From the NCBI GenBank assembly GCA_963790545.1, contig CAWBPA010000017.1, forward strand, positions 1,116,001-1,180,000: DNA of 64,000 nt, in the 5' to 3' direction. Shown here one piece after another: positions 17,274-25,415 of this stretch (its first letter is position 1; every line of letters starts with the position of its first letter). This DNA comes from DATBJG01 sp963790545. GTDB taxonomy: Bacteria > Acidobacteriota > Vicinamibacteria > Vicinamibacterales > JAMQPK01. The notes beneath the pieces are model-generated. The model searched no databases and had not been told where the DNA came from. It saw nothing but the letters and a program-made list of their open reading frames with translations. The position numbers and the translations under genes are program-made.

Positions 17274-18151
17274 GCGGTCACTCCTGACATCTGGGCCAGC
17301 ACCTTGAACACGATCGCAAAGTCCTCTTTTGCCAGCCCCATGGCCCTGGCCGCTGTCAGAAACTCGTTGGCGATGCCTGTGAGCGGTAGCGGCACGTCCA
17401 GCCGCCGTCCCATCTCCAGCGCAAGTTGCGTGTCCTTCTGCATCATGTTGACATCGAACCAGGCCTCGTCCGGCATCTTGAGCACCATCGGCCCGCGGTA
17501 CTGCACCATTGGGGAGGCGATGGCACTGTGGGTGAGCACGTCCACGGCGGTCTCGCGGGCAATCCCGGCCTTTTCCGCCAGCAGCACGCTTTCCGAGAAT
17601 GCCAGCATCTGGATGACCAGGCTGAGATTGGTCGCGATTTTCATCGACAGAGCGAGCCCGTTGTCGCCGACGTGCGTCACCTTTGGTCCGACGTCGTCCA
17701 ATATTGGTTTGACGCGCTGGAAGGTGGCCGGACTGCCCCCCACCATGACCGAGAGCTTGCCCTGCTCGAGTGTGACCACGCTGCCGGAAACCGGCGCGTC
17801 GACCATGTCGCCACCCTTCTCGCGAACTTTCGCGGCCAAGGCGCGGCTGACGGCCGGGCTGACGGTACTCATGTCGATGATCACCTTGCCAGCCCCGATG
17901 CCCGCGAGCAACCCGTCGGCCGCATACGCCACATCTTCGACTGCCGACGAATTCGTGACCATCACAAACACGACATCGGCGGCCTGGCACACGGCACGAG
18001 GCGAGTCGGCCCACTTCATGCCCTTGTCCAGCAACCACTGCGCCTTCGAGCGCGTGCGATTGTAGCCGGTCACCGTGTGACCTTTTTCGATCAGCCTGAG
18101 CGCCATTCGACCACCCATCACGCCCAGGCCCACGTAGCCAAGATTCGCCAT
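17270..18151 (-). CDS. 3-hydroxyisobutyrate dehydrogenase-family oxidoreductase
   Basis: First gene of the minus-strand 2-oxoacid dehydrogenase operon. GLGVMG at 8-13 binds the dinucleotide, DAPVSGS at 118-124 is the substrate signature and K171 (SMKIATN) is the catalytic Lys. 293 aa. It overlaps E1 alpha by 4 bases. Unlike the relative at 4076-4957 its motifs are canonical. With the oxoacid dehydrogenase it would turn a 3-hydroxyacid into a semialdehyde or oxoacid and then acyl-CoA; valine-like degradation is possible but no acyl-CoA genes are nearby. Confidence 0.9.
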   Translation of the reverse strand: MANLGYVGLGVMGGRMALRLIEKGHTVTGYNRTRSKAQWLLDKGMKWADSPRAVCQAADVVFVMVTNSSAVEDVAYAADGLLAGIGAGKVIIDMSTVSPAVSRALAAKVREKGGDMVDAPVSGSVVTLEQGKLSVMVGGSPATFQRVKPILDDVGPKVTHVGDNGLALSMKIATNLSLVIQMLAFSESVLLAEKAGIARETAVDVLTHSAIASPMVQYRGPMVLKMPDEAWFDVNMMQKDTQLALEMGRRLDVPLPLTGIANEFLTAARAMGLAKEDFAIVFKVLAQMSGVTA

Positions 18152-18306
18152 CGGATTGAAACCCGTTGTCAGTAATCGGTTGCGGTCACGAATGTGACCG
18201 TGAGACGTTGCATGAACAGCACGTTAGTATCCTGTACAAGCAAAGTCCAAGTCTAGGGATCGGTCGCGTTCGAATTCAACGAGCGTGCGCAGCCGCCGGC
18301 CATCTG

Positions 18307-18567
18307 AATCACGGGACGCGGATCACGCGGATAAACGCGGATGGCGACCGGCAGCCTGGCGGAGCCAGGCTCGGGGAAGGGCGAACCGTCGAGAAGAAGA
18401 GCGTCGTGTCGAAGTAGGCCACGCTCTTCTTCTCGACGGTTCGGCCTTCCCCGCGCGCCTGCGGCGCGGCCGGTCGCTCACGCAGGGCGACGCGCGTCTG
18501 CTCGGAGGTTCTGACACGCAGGGCAAAAAGATCCGCGTGAATCCGCGATGATCCGCGTCCCGTGAAC
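18307..18567. repeat. Nested fold-back repeat D2 (GATCCGCG outer arms, inner 23-bp inverted repeat)
   Basis: The 418-base gap 18152-18568 holds no gene. Outer arms 18307-18342 (ACGGGACGCGGATCACGCGG) and about 18530-18567 are near reverse complements. Inside, CGAACCGTCGAGAAGAAGAG at about 18379-18402 is the reverse complement of CTCTTCTTCTCGACGGTTCG at about 18424-18443, around a short loop. The remaining spacer has further self-complementary GC-rich pieces. Same outer design as 6537-6735. Confidence 0.9.
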
Positions 18568-18568
18568 A

Positions 18569-19744
18569 CTACAGTTCTTCCGCCAGCGCGTATCGCGGGT
18601 CCGCAGCCAGGCACGGGGCTTCCGGCAGCCCCAGTTCCTTCCGAACCAGGTTGGCGCCGCGCACGATCGACACCATCTTGTAGAAGGCGATGCGGCGGCT
18701 CATGCCTTCCCGGCCAAAGCCGCAGTCGCTCGAGAGAATCAATCGATCGGCCGGAATGTACTTCAAGGCCTTTCGCACCAGAGCCGCAACTTGCTCGGGT
18801 CGCTCCACCTGCAGATTGCGATGATCGACGACGCCAATTGCAATTTTCTTGTCGGTGATCTGGTGTCCGATCAGCTCGAGGTCCATCCCATCCGTGCCGG
18901 CACACTCGAAGGTCAGCACATCGACATCCAGCTTGTTCAAATGAGGCAAGGCCGCTTGGTAAGACTGGTTCGTGGCAAACAGGCGTTGTTGCGCCGGATT
19001 GCCCCAGCACGTGTGGCACCAGACCTCGGTAAGGCTCCGCAGGCCCTGGACGGTCTGGTTGAACAAGTCCACGAAGAACTCGACAGGGAACTGAATGCCA
19101 CCGCCCCGCTGGATGCCGATCAGATGAATGTTGGGCTCCTCCATCTGAATGATGCGGCAGCCCGCCTGGGCCAGCTCGAGGAGCTCTTCACGCATGGCGT
19201 GGCTGATGTCACGAAGGAGCTGTTCCTGGTTGGCGTAATGATCGTTGCCGATTGAAGTACCGATCAGTTCCGGGGTGATCGTGCCGAACTTCACCGGTCG
19301 ATCGGTCATGCCCTGCGCGACTTTCCAGAGCGAGGTGTAGTGCAAGGGTCCGCGCTCGATCTTGCCCACGCACCGCGGCATGATCCGGCTTTCCATGACC
19401 TCGAAAATGAGGTCTCCCTTGGCCGTCCCCCCATACCCTTTCCGTGTCTTGAAGTAGTCACCTCCCGCCAGGCCCTGGAATCGGCGGGCCGGGTACTGAA
19501 ACCAGCTCATGCCGCCAACGTCGGTATCGAATCGCGCGTCGCCATCCGTCACGATATCGAGCCCGGCCCGCTCCTGATCACGGACATTCGTGCCAACGGC
19601 GTCCGTGTACTGTTCCCGATAGCGCGCGTCCGAAATGGCATCGCGGAACGACCGCGCGCCGAGGTTTTCCGTGTACCACACGGGTCGTGGGAGCGACCCG
19701 GTAATGGTCGTCGGCAGCTTCATGTTCTTGGTGGTCTTGTCCAT
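18569..19744 (-). CDS. MetE C-terminal-like / EaCoMT-like zinc protein
   Basis: Complete 391-aa single-barrel protein beginning near MKLPTTITGSLPRPVWY; the ATG at 19744 and an internal ATG eight codons on are both possible. Zinc ligands match the MetE family: HTC in WCHTCWGNP, Glu in VLTFECAG, Cys in SSDCGFGREG. QMEEPNIH is the conserved barrel Glu-Glu-Pro segment. Close to the 5'-truncated paralog at 1-933 and more distant from 52514-53656. Not linked to methionine genes; its neighbours are the oxoacid dehydrogenase operon and an AtoE-type transporter. A thiol- or alkyl-transfer step in catabolism is my inference. Confidence 0.88.
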   Translation of the reverse strand: MDKTTKNMKLPTTITGSLPRPVWYTENLGARSFRDAISDARYREQYTDAVGTNVRDQERAGLDIVTDGDARFDTDVGGMSWFQYPARRFQGLAGGDYFKTRKGYGGTAKGDLIFEVMESRIMPRCVGKIERGPLHYTSLWKVAQGMTDRPVKFGTITPELIGTSIGNDHYANQEQLLRDISHAMREELLELAQAGCRIIQMEEPNIHLIGIQRGGGIQFPVEFFVDLFNQTVQGLRSLTEVWCHTCWGNPAQQRLFATNQSYQAALPHLNKLDVDVLTFECAGTDGMDLELIGHQITDKKIAIGVVDHRNLQVERPEQVAALVRKALKYIPADRLILSSDCGFGREGMSRRIAFYKMVSIVRGANLVRKELGLPEAPCLAADPRYALAEEL

Positions 19745-19761
19745 GGGTAGCCTGTGATTTT

Positions 19762-19888
19762 TACGCCGAGGACGCTGGGATCGCCCCTTCGAGGATCGCT
19801 CAGGGCGCCCTGAGCAAAGTCGAGGGGCGCGGAGGTCGCAGAGAAGTATTTAGCTAAAGATCTCTTCTGCGGTGTCCGCGGGTTCGCG
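19762..19888. repeat. Fold-back repeat C5 (degenerate GCAGAG type)
   Basis: CGCCGAGGACGCTGGGATCG, AGGTCGCAGAGAA and TCTCTTCTGCGGTGTCCGCGG form a degenerate fold-back, with an extra inverted repeat GGGCGCCC inside. Occupies most of the gap between the divergent MetE-like and AtoE-like genes. Confidence 0.6.
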
Positions 19889-19996
19889 ATCTCCGTTGAG
19901 CTTTTGGGAACCGAGCGCTTGGCTGTGGAGCACTATAGCCCAAGCTCTATGGAAACGGCCTGTGACCGCATCGCCATTTGATATCATTCCCGCCCC

Positions 19997-21418
19997 GTGA
20001 CACCGTCATCACCCGTCTCGAAATCTGCCGAGAGCAGCGTGAGTTCCTGGCTGGCCACGCTTGGCCTGCGACTCTCGGACTGGTTCGAGCGATGGTTTCC
20101 CGATGCCTTTGCGTTGGCGCTTGTGGCAGTTGGAGTGGTCTTTGCCGCCTGCGTGGCAATTGGCTCGCCGGTGGTGCAAACGGCGCAATGGTTCGGAGCC
20201 GGCTTCTGGGACCTCGTCGCCTTCACCATGCAGATGACGATGATCATTGTCACGGGCTACGCGGTGGCCACAGCGCCACCCGTCTATGCAGTGATCAGAC
20301 GGATGGCGGGGATCCCAAAGGACGGACGAGGAGCGGCAGCGTTCGTGGGGTTGTTCTCCATGTTGTCGTCGCTGCTCTCATGGAGCTTCAGCCTGATCTT
20401 CAGCGGGCTGCTCGCCCGTGAGGTCACTCACCGCGTTCGAGGTGCAGACTACCGGGCTATCGGCGCCGCGGCGTACCTTGGCGTGGGGAGCGTCTGGGCG
20501 CTCGGGTTGTCGTCATCAGCAGCCTTGATCATGGCCGCTCCGGCGTCACTTCCGCAGTCAATCCGGCAAATCAGCGGCGTGATTCCCCTGGGGGAGACAT
20601 TAGGCCTCTGGCAAAGCCTGCTGATGGCCGCCGTGCTGCTGCTGGCGTCGATGGCCATCTCGTACTACTCGGCCCCCAGCGCCGCTCAAGCGCGCGGCAT
20701 GAGCGATATGGGAGTGACCTATCAACCGCCCGCACGGGATGTCGGCCGAGCGGAGAAACCGGGTGAGCGGCTGGAGCACAGTCCGATTCTGACCGTGCTG
20801 GTTTCCGGTATGGGCATCGCGTACTTGATTCGAGAAGTTGCGATGTTCGGACCAAGCGTGCTGCTCGAGTTGAACCACTACGTGTTCGCATTTCTCGTCG
20901 CAGGGCTGCTGCTCCACTGGCGTCCCAAGTCGTTTGTCACCGCCATTGCCGCAGCGGTGCCGTCGGTCGCGGGCGTTCTCGTGCAGTATCCCCTTTACGC
21001 CGGCATCGTGAAGATGATGACCGAATCGGGCCTGGCCAGGGAGCTGGCACATTTCTTTGTCGCCGTATCGAATCAGCACACGTTTCCCGTACTGGTCGGA
21101 ATTTACTCGGCGGCTCTCGGTCTCTTCGTGCCGTCAGCCGGAGGGAAATGGCTGATCGAAGCCCCCTACCTGCTGGAGGCCGCCAAGTCACTGGAAGTTC
21201 ATCTGGGCTGGGTCGTGCAGACCTATAACGCCACAGAAGCGCTTGCCAACCTCATCCACCCGTTCTGGATGCTTCCTCTGCTTGGGATTCTCGGTCTGAA
21301 GGCGCGCGATATCGTGGGGTATTCGACGCTGCAGTTCGTGATTCACGTGCCGTTGGTCCTGTTCCTGGTGTGGATCCTGAACTACACGCTCGAGTACGTC
21401 GCACCGGTCGTTCCGTAA
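19997..21418 (+). CDS. Short-chain fatty acid transporter family protein (AtoE-like)
   Basis: Integral membrane protein of 473 aa starting at GTG 19997. About 11-12 hydrophobic segments are spread along it; signatures of the AtoE family include FAFLVAGLLLHWRPKSF, LFVPSAGGKWLIEAPY and NLIHPFWMLPLLGILGLKARDIVGY. The family carries acetoacetate or other short-chain carboxylates. Divergent from the MetE-like gene, so it may import a substrate or export a product of that neighbourhood. Confidence 0.9.
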   Translation: MTPSSPVSKSAESSVSSWLATLGLRLSDWFERWFPDAFALALVAVGVVFAACVAIGSPVVQTAQWFGAGFWDLVAFTMQMTMIIVTGYAVATAPPVYAVIRRMAGIPKDGRGAAAFVGLFSMLSSLLSWSFSLIFSGLLAREVTHRVRGADYRAIGAAAYLGVGSVWALGLSSSAALIMAAPASLPQSIRQISGVIPLGETLGLWQSLLMAAVLLLASMAISYYSAPSAAQARGMSDMGVTYQPPARDVGRAEKPGERLEHSPILTVLVSGMGIAYLIREVAMFGPSVLLELNHYVFAFLVAGLLLHWRPKSFVTAIAAAVPSVAGVLVQYPLYAGIVKMMTESGLARELAHFFVAVSNQHTFPVLVGIYSAALGLFVPSAGGKWLIEAPYLLEAAKSLEVHLGWVVQTYNATEALANLIHPFWMLPLLGILGLKARDIVGYSTLQFVIHVPLVLFLVWILNYTLEYVAPVVP

Positions 21419-21428
21419 CCTTCCTCTT

Positions 21429-21525
21429 AAGGCTTCACGCAGAGATCGCAGAGTATCCGCAGAGGCCGCAGAATTCTTTTTCAAGAGATTCTGCGCACTC
21501 CGCGACCCCAGCGTCCTCAGCGTTG
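21429..21525. repeat. Fold-back repeat C4 (CGCAGAGATCGCAGAG units)
   Basis: CACGCAGAGATCGCAGAGTATCCGCAGAGGCCGCAGAA pairs imperfectly with TTCTGCGCACTCCGCGACCCCAGCGTCCTCAGCG. Between convergent genes; a variant of the CACAGAGG family. Confidence 0.8.
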
Positions 21526-21556
21526 AACATTCAGGCACTCGAAACCCGAGCGGCTG

Positions 21557-22384
21557 TCAGTTCCCGAATACCGCCGCCTCGCCCTTTGCCTTCACGAGCT
21601 TGTCGAAGTGGGCGACGATGATGTCGCGGCGGCGAAGGAGCGACCGGGAGCCGTCGAGGACGAGCTTGCCGATGCTGGCGTCGAGCGTGGGTTTGTCGAG
21701 CGCTTTGAGGCGATCGTAAAACGGCCGGTCGATACGTTCCATGTCAAAGACCATCCGCGTGACGCTCGAGAAGGCGCGTGAGTGATCCACAAGAACGAGC
21801 TGCCACACCGGATCACGCACGACGAGTTGGTTGCCCGCATTCGGATCGAGATCGGCAACGAAATTGTCGAACACCCGCCAGCGGCGCATCTGCATGTTCC
21901 AACCCTCGAGGTCTGGGGACCGCTGGCCCTCCAGCTCCTTCCGAAAGACTGCATTGTCCACCCAGAGTTGGGCGGCACCTTTCGTGCCGCCGTGCTCACG
22001 CTCGACGGTGGGGGGCACCATGTCCAGCCCGAGGAGCTTGTCGATTTCGTACGCCGCGATTCTGGACTGGTAGCTCTCGAGATAACCCGACTCGCGGCTG
22101 GTTCGTTGGTCGCTGTACAAGGCAGCGCCGCACAGGCCACCTTCCTTGAAATAGATGCGTCTGGGTCGCGTCACGCCGACCGGGGTGACCTGGTCGCGAA
22201 CAACCGGAGACGTCCGGACGCACTCTTCAAATTCGGCGTAACGCCCGATCCATACCTTTCCAGACGGTTTGGAAGCGGACTCGGGAGCTTGCGCCGCCGG
22301 CCCTGCAGATGTCGCAGCCCCGATGGCCGTGTGGAAGGAGTACAGAACCGCAAACCCGACCGCGAGCCGGAGTTTCGTATGCAT
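21557..22384 (-). CDS. Secreted protein with predicted PI4K/HipA/Fam20C-like kinase fold
   Basis: 275 aa with a Sec signal peptide (about residues 1-25). The pattern of an atypical kinase is visible: Lys80 in RIYFKEGG, an acidic helix AAYEIDKLLGLDMVPP (Glu113), the catalytic-loop-like FVADLDPNAGNQLV (Asp180, Asn185) and the metal-site-like LVDHSRAF (Asp200). These spacings match HipA/PI4K/Fam20C-type folds. I know of no characterised homolog; it could phosphorylate protein or lipid outside the cytoplasm, or be an inactive fold. Located 21 bases downstream of the sugar-binding protein gene, so probably the last gene of the ABC operon. Confidence 0.65.
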   Translation of the reverse strand: MHTKLRLAVGFAVLYSFHTAIGAATSAGPAAQAPESASKPSGKVWIGRYAEFEECVRTSPVVRDQVTPVGVTRPRRIYFKEGGLCGAALYSDQRTSRESGYLESYQSRIAAYEIDKLLGLDMVPPTVEREHGGTKGAAQLWVDNAVFRKELEGQRSPDLEGWNMQMRRWRVFDNFVADLDPNAGNQLVVRDPVWQLVLVDHSRAFSSVTRMVFDMERIDRPFYDRLKALDKPTLDASIGKLVLDGSRSLLRRRDIIVAHFDKLVKAKGEAAVFGN

Positions 22385-22405
22385 GACTTGCTCCTCCAGG
22401 GAGCC

Positions 22406-23386
22406 TCACTCCTTCACAAGGTCCTCCCACATCGGACAGCTGCGCTGCGCATCCGGTACGTCCAGGTCCCCGTAGTTCGAACGATCAATCACCGGCTGAG
22501 GGAATGCAAACTCTTTGGGTACGGGAAGGCTGCGAAGGTGGCGAATCGCGGTCATCACCCCAATACATCCCTGCTCGAAGCCGTTGCAGTCGACCGTCGC
22601 CAGGAGCTTGCCCGCCTTGATGGCGTCGACCGCTTCTTTCGTCCCGTTGATGCCAATGACGGCTGCCTTGCGGTTCGCGCCGTCCAGGGCTTCAATCGCC
22701 CCCAGTGCCATGGCATCGTTGGCGGCCAACACGCCGTCAATCTGGGCATGCGCCTGCAGAAGATTCTCCGTGACCTGCAGCGCCTGCAGCCGTTGGAAAT
22801 TTCCGGGCTGGGATGCCATAAGCTTCACGTCTGGGAATTCGCTGATAGCTTGCTGGAAGCCCCTGACGCGTGCGGCGCTATTGGCAGAACCCCCAACGCC
22901 CTCGATGATGATCACATTGCCTCTGCCGTTGAGATGTTGAAGAAGATAGCGCCCAGCACTCAGCCCGAGACGTTCATCATCACAGCCGACAAAGCTGACA
23001 AATTGCCCGCCGGCCGATCGATCCGTGAGATTGACGACCGGAATACTGGCCGCGTTGAGCTTTTGCACCCCGGGGACCATGGCTTTGAAATCCACGGGGA
23101 TGAAGACGACCGCCGTGGGCCGCTTGATGATCGCATCCTCGATCTGGCTCATCTGCTCCGGAATGCTGTCGGGCTTGGTCGGAACATAGTGAACCACGCC
23201 GGCCTTCATCTGGCTGGCCGCACTTTCGGCGCCAAGTCGGATCGACTGAAAGTAAGGGTTCGTCTGGTTCTTGGTAAACAGTGCGACCTGGTCGCCCAGT
23301 TGATTGTCACCGCCCCTCGCACACGTCGCCCCGACGATGCAGAGAGCCGCGAGCAGGATCAACGTCAGGCTCCTCGAGTATTTCAT
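22406..23386 (-). CDS. Sugar ABC transporter substrate-binding protein (RbsB type)
   Basis: Periplasmic binding protein of the Peripla_BP_4 family, 326 aa. The hydrophobic N-terminus ends in IVGATC, which may be a lipobox. Typical segments: FTKNQTNPYFQSIRLGAESAA, AVVFIPVDFKAMVPGV, GVLAANDAMALGAIEAL, and the hinge region VIGINGTKEAVDAIKAGKLLATVDCN. The ligand is probably a pentose, hexose or polyol. Part of the import operon 22406-26914, transcribed from the ATPase end. Confidence 0.92.
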   Translation of the reverse strand: MKYSRSLTLILLAALCIVGATCARGGDNQLGDQVALFTKNQTNPYFQSIRLGAESAASQMKAGVVHYVPTKPDSIPEQMSQIEDAIIKRPTAVVFIPVDFKAMVPGVQKLNAASIPVVNLTDRSAGGQFVSFVGCDDERLGLSAGRYLLQHLNGRGNVIIIEGVGGSANSAARVRGFQQAISEFPDVKLMASQPGNFQRLQALQVTENLLQAHAQIDGVLAANDAMALGAIEALDGANRKAAVIGINGTKEAVDAIKAGKLLATVDCNGFEQGCIGVMTAIRHLRSLPVPKEFAFPQPVIDRSNYGDLDVPDAQRSCPMWEDLVKE

Positions 23387-23397
23387 CAGTTTCTCCC

Positions 23398-23476
23398 GGC
23401 GGACCCAAGGGTCCGCCCTACGTATTCCTAACCTCTCCTAACCTTACCTTTCCTAACCTCTCCTAACCCCTCCTAT
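23398..23476. repeat. GGCGGACCC hairpin with CTACG tag, then TCCTAACC tandem repeats
   Basis: GGCGGACCCAAGGGTCCGCC at 23398-23417 is a perfect hairpin followed by CTACG. It is followed by six to seven imperfect TCCTAACC/TCCTAACCT units up to about 23476, with no complementary arm. Sits between two genes of the ABC operon. Confidence 0.85.
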
Positions 23477-24399
23477 TCAGTCTGTCGGCGCGTGAGGATA
23501 TCGAGCAGCGCTGCCACGATGACAATGACGCCGGTCACAAGCGGCTGCCAGTTGGCACCAACCGTCAGCAGGTTCATTCCGTTCAGGACCAGCGTCAAGA
23601 ATAGCGCGCCGACCAGCGTCCCTGACAAGCTGCCGACACCACCAAAGAGCGAGGTGCCGCCGATGAGCACTGCGGCAATCGCCGGCAGCATCAAGGGCTC
23701 ACCAATGTCAGCTTCAGCTGAGTTCAGCCTCGCAAGATAGACGATCGAGGCCAAACCCGCCATGGCACCGCTCAACGTGTACACGAGATTCAACCGGTTA
23801 CGAACCGGGATGCCTGAGAGACGTGCCACCTCGGTGTTTGCGCCAATCGCGTAAATTTCGTGTCCGTACGTAGTGTATCGGGTGAAGAGGCCACCTGCGG
23901 CAAGACACGCCAGCATCAGGTAGACCGGAACGGGAATGCCCAGCGCATAGCCGCTTCCGAGAGCACGAAACGCAGGCGGAAAATCGTAAATCGTGTCGCC
24001 AGCCATGTACCAGTACGTCACTCCGTGCAGCACCCAGAGCATGCCATACGTGGCAATGAACGGCGGAAGTCGGAGAGCCGTAATCAAGACGCCATTCAGG
24101 AGCCCGATGACGATCCCGCATGCGAGCCCCGTGGCAATGCCTAGTGAGATGGAGCCCGTCAACTTGATGATGGTGGCGGTCATGCAGGCACTCAGGGCGA
24201 CATTGGCACCAATGGAAAGATCCAGCCCGGCCGCAAGAATCACCAACGTCACGCCCGACGCCAGCAGAAAGATCAAGCTGGCCTGGCGGAGCACGTTGAG
24301 CAGATTGGATGGACTCAGAAACGCATCGCTGAGGAGCGCGAGCGCCGCCGACAGGAGCAGCAGCCCGGCAAGCCGGTAGCCGAGACCGGAGATCCTCAT
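23473..24399 (-). CDS. Sugar ABC transporter permease (RbsC type)
   Basis: 308-aa membrane protein of the BPD_transp_2 family with about 8-10 hydrophobic segments. Diagnostic pieces: SGVTLVILAAGLDLSIGANVALSA and AIAAVLIGGTSLFGGVGSLSGTLVGALFL. Its ATG overlaps the stop of the other permease by 4 bases, giving tight coupling; the two would form a heterodimeric channel. Confidence 0.92.
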   Translation of the reverse strand: MRISGLGYRLAGLLLLSAALALLSDAFLSPSNLLNVLRQASLIFLLASGVTLVILAAGLDLSIGANVALSACMTATIIKLTGSISLGIATGLACGIVIGLLNGVLITALRLPPFIATYGMLWVLHGVTYWYMAGDTIYDFPPAFRALGSGYALGIPVPVYLMLACLAAGGLFTRYTTYGHEIYAIGANTEVARLSGIPVRNRLNLVYTLSGAMAGLASIVYLARLNSAEADIGEPLMLPAIAAVLIGGTSLFGGVGSLSGTLVGALFLTLVLNGMNLLTVGANWQPLVTGVIVIVAALLDILTRRQTE

Positions 24400-25301
24400 C
24401 GTCTGCCTCGAAACGAATCGATCAGCAACGCCACAATTACAAGCAGTCCAATGCTGGCCACTTGAAGCGATGACGGGATGGCAATGACGTTCAGGCCGTT
24501 CTTGAGGACGCCCACCGCAAGCACGCCAAGCACCGTGCCGGGCAACCAGCCATCGCCGCGGCTGAACGAGGTACCTCCGACAATCACGGCCGCAATGGCA
24601 TCGAACTCCATGCCCAGTGCTGCGGTCGGGTGGCCAGCGTTCATGCGGCCCGTGAACACGAACGCGCCGAACCCCGTCATCAGCCCCGCGACGGCGTAGA
24701 TCGCGATGTGATACAGATTCACCCTGACGCCAGCCAGGCCAAGCGCCTCGCGATGCCCCCCGATCGCAAACACGTAAGTCCCAAAACGCGTGTAGTACAA
24801 GACCACATGAAAGACGACATACGCCAGCATCGCCACCACAATCGAAAACGGGAGACCGAGCCAGCTGCTCGCGTACAGCTCGGGCAGTCGTGGCCCAATC
24901 CCCACGACACTTTGCCCGTCAGTGGCTACGAGCGCCAGCCCCTGCGCAATCCCAAGCGTGCCAAGCGTTGCCACAAACGGCGGAATTCCCAAGGTCACAA
25001 TCAGAAGTCCGTTGCCCACGCCGAATGCCAGCCCGACGGCTAATGCTGCGCCCGCCGCGGCAAGGAGTGATGCGCCTTCGACCAGAAGCGACGCCAGAAC
25101 CACGCCGGCCAACCCGAGCATGGCACCCATCGACAGATCGAGCCCTTCGCTCATGATGATGAGCGTCATGGGCAGCGCCAACAACAGCAGGATCGATGAT
25201 TGCACCCCGATGTTGAGAAGGTTCGGAACCGACGCAAAGCCTGGCGCGAAAATGGAGAACGCAAGGACGAGGCCGGCGAAAAGATACGCAACACCCGGCA
25301 T
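24396..25301 (-). CDS. Sugar ABC transporter permease (RbsC type), second subunit
   Basis: About 301-aa membrane protein of the same family as the next gene (ALPMTLIIMSEGLDLSMGAMLGLAG; FDAIAAVIVGGTSFSRGDGWLPGTVLGVLA). The start is placed at ATG 25301 (MPGVAYLFAG). An upstream ATG at 25316 exists only because fold-back repeat A2 reads MRLVN in this frame. The repeat separates this gene from the ATPase gene. Confidence 0.9.
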   Translation of the reverse strand: MPGVAYLFAGLVLAFSIFAPGFASVPNLLNIGVQSSILLLLALPMTLIIMSEGLDLSMGAMLGLAGVVLASLLVEGASLLAAAGAALAVGLAFGVGNGLLIVTLGIPPFVATLGTLGIAQGLALVATDGQSVVGIGPRLPELYASSWLGLPFSIVVAMLAYVVFHVVLYYTRFGTYVFAIGGHREALGLAGVRVNLYHIAIYAVAGLMTGFGAFVFTGRMNAGHPTAALGMEFDAIAAVIVGGTSFSRGDGWLPGTVLGVLAVGVLKNGLNVIAIPSSLQVASIGLLVIVALLIDSFRGRR

Positions 25302-25306
25302 ATTCA

Positions 25307-25415
25307 CAAGTCTCAAGTCTCAAGTCTCAAGTCTGAAGGATCAACGGCCGAAGGCTCAGGACCCAAAGTTTGGTTTCTCTTGAGACTTCAGACTTCAGAC
25401 TTGAGACTTTGAGTC
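25307..25415. repeat. Fold-back repeat A2 (AAGTCTCAAGTCTGAAG units), overlapping coding ends
   Basis: Left arm CAAGTCTCAAGTCTCAAGTC and right arm CTTCAGACTTCAGACTTGAG with a loop around 25345-25375. The right arm contains the last codons and stop of the ATPase gene, so its C-terminal SLKSEV is repeat-derived. Confidence 0.9.

Noticed and set aside
21782..23431. Plus-strand open frame (549 codons) opposite the kinase-like and binding-protein genes
   Set aside because: Shadow frame; the minus strand encodes signal peptides and conserved motifs.
23419..23476. TCCTAACC tandem units considered as a CRISPR array
   Set aside because: Units are about 8 bases with no unique spacers and no cas genes; it is a simple tandem repeat.
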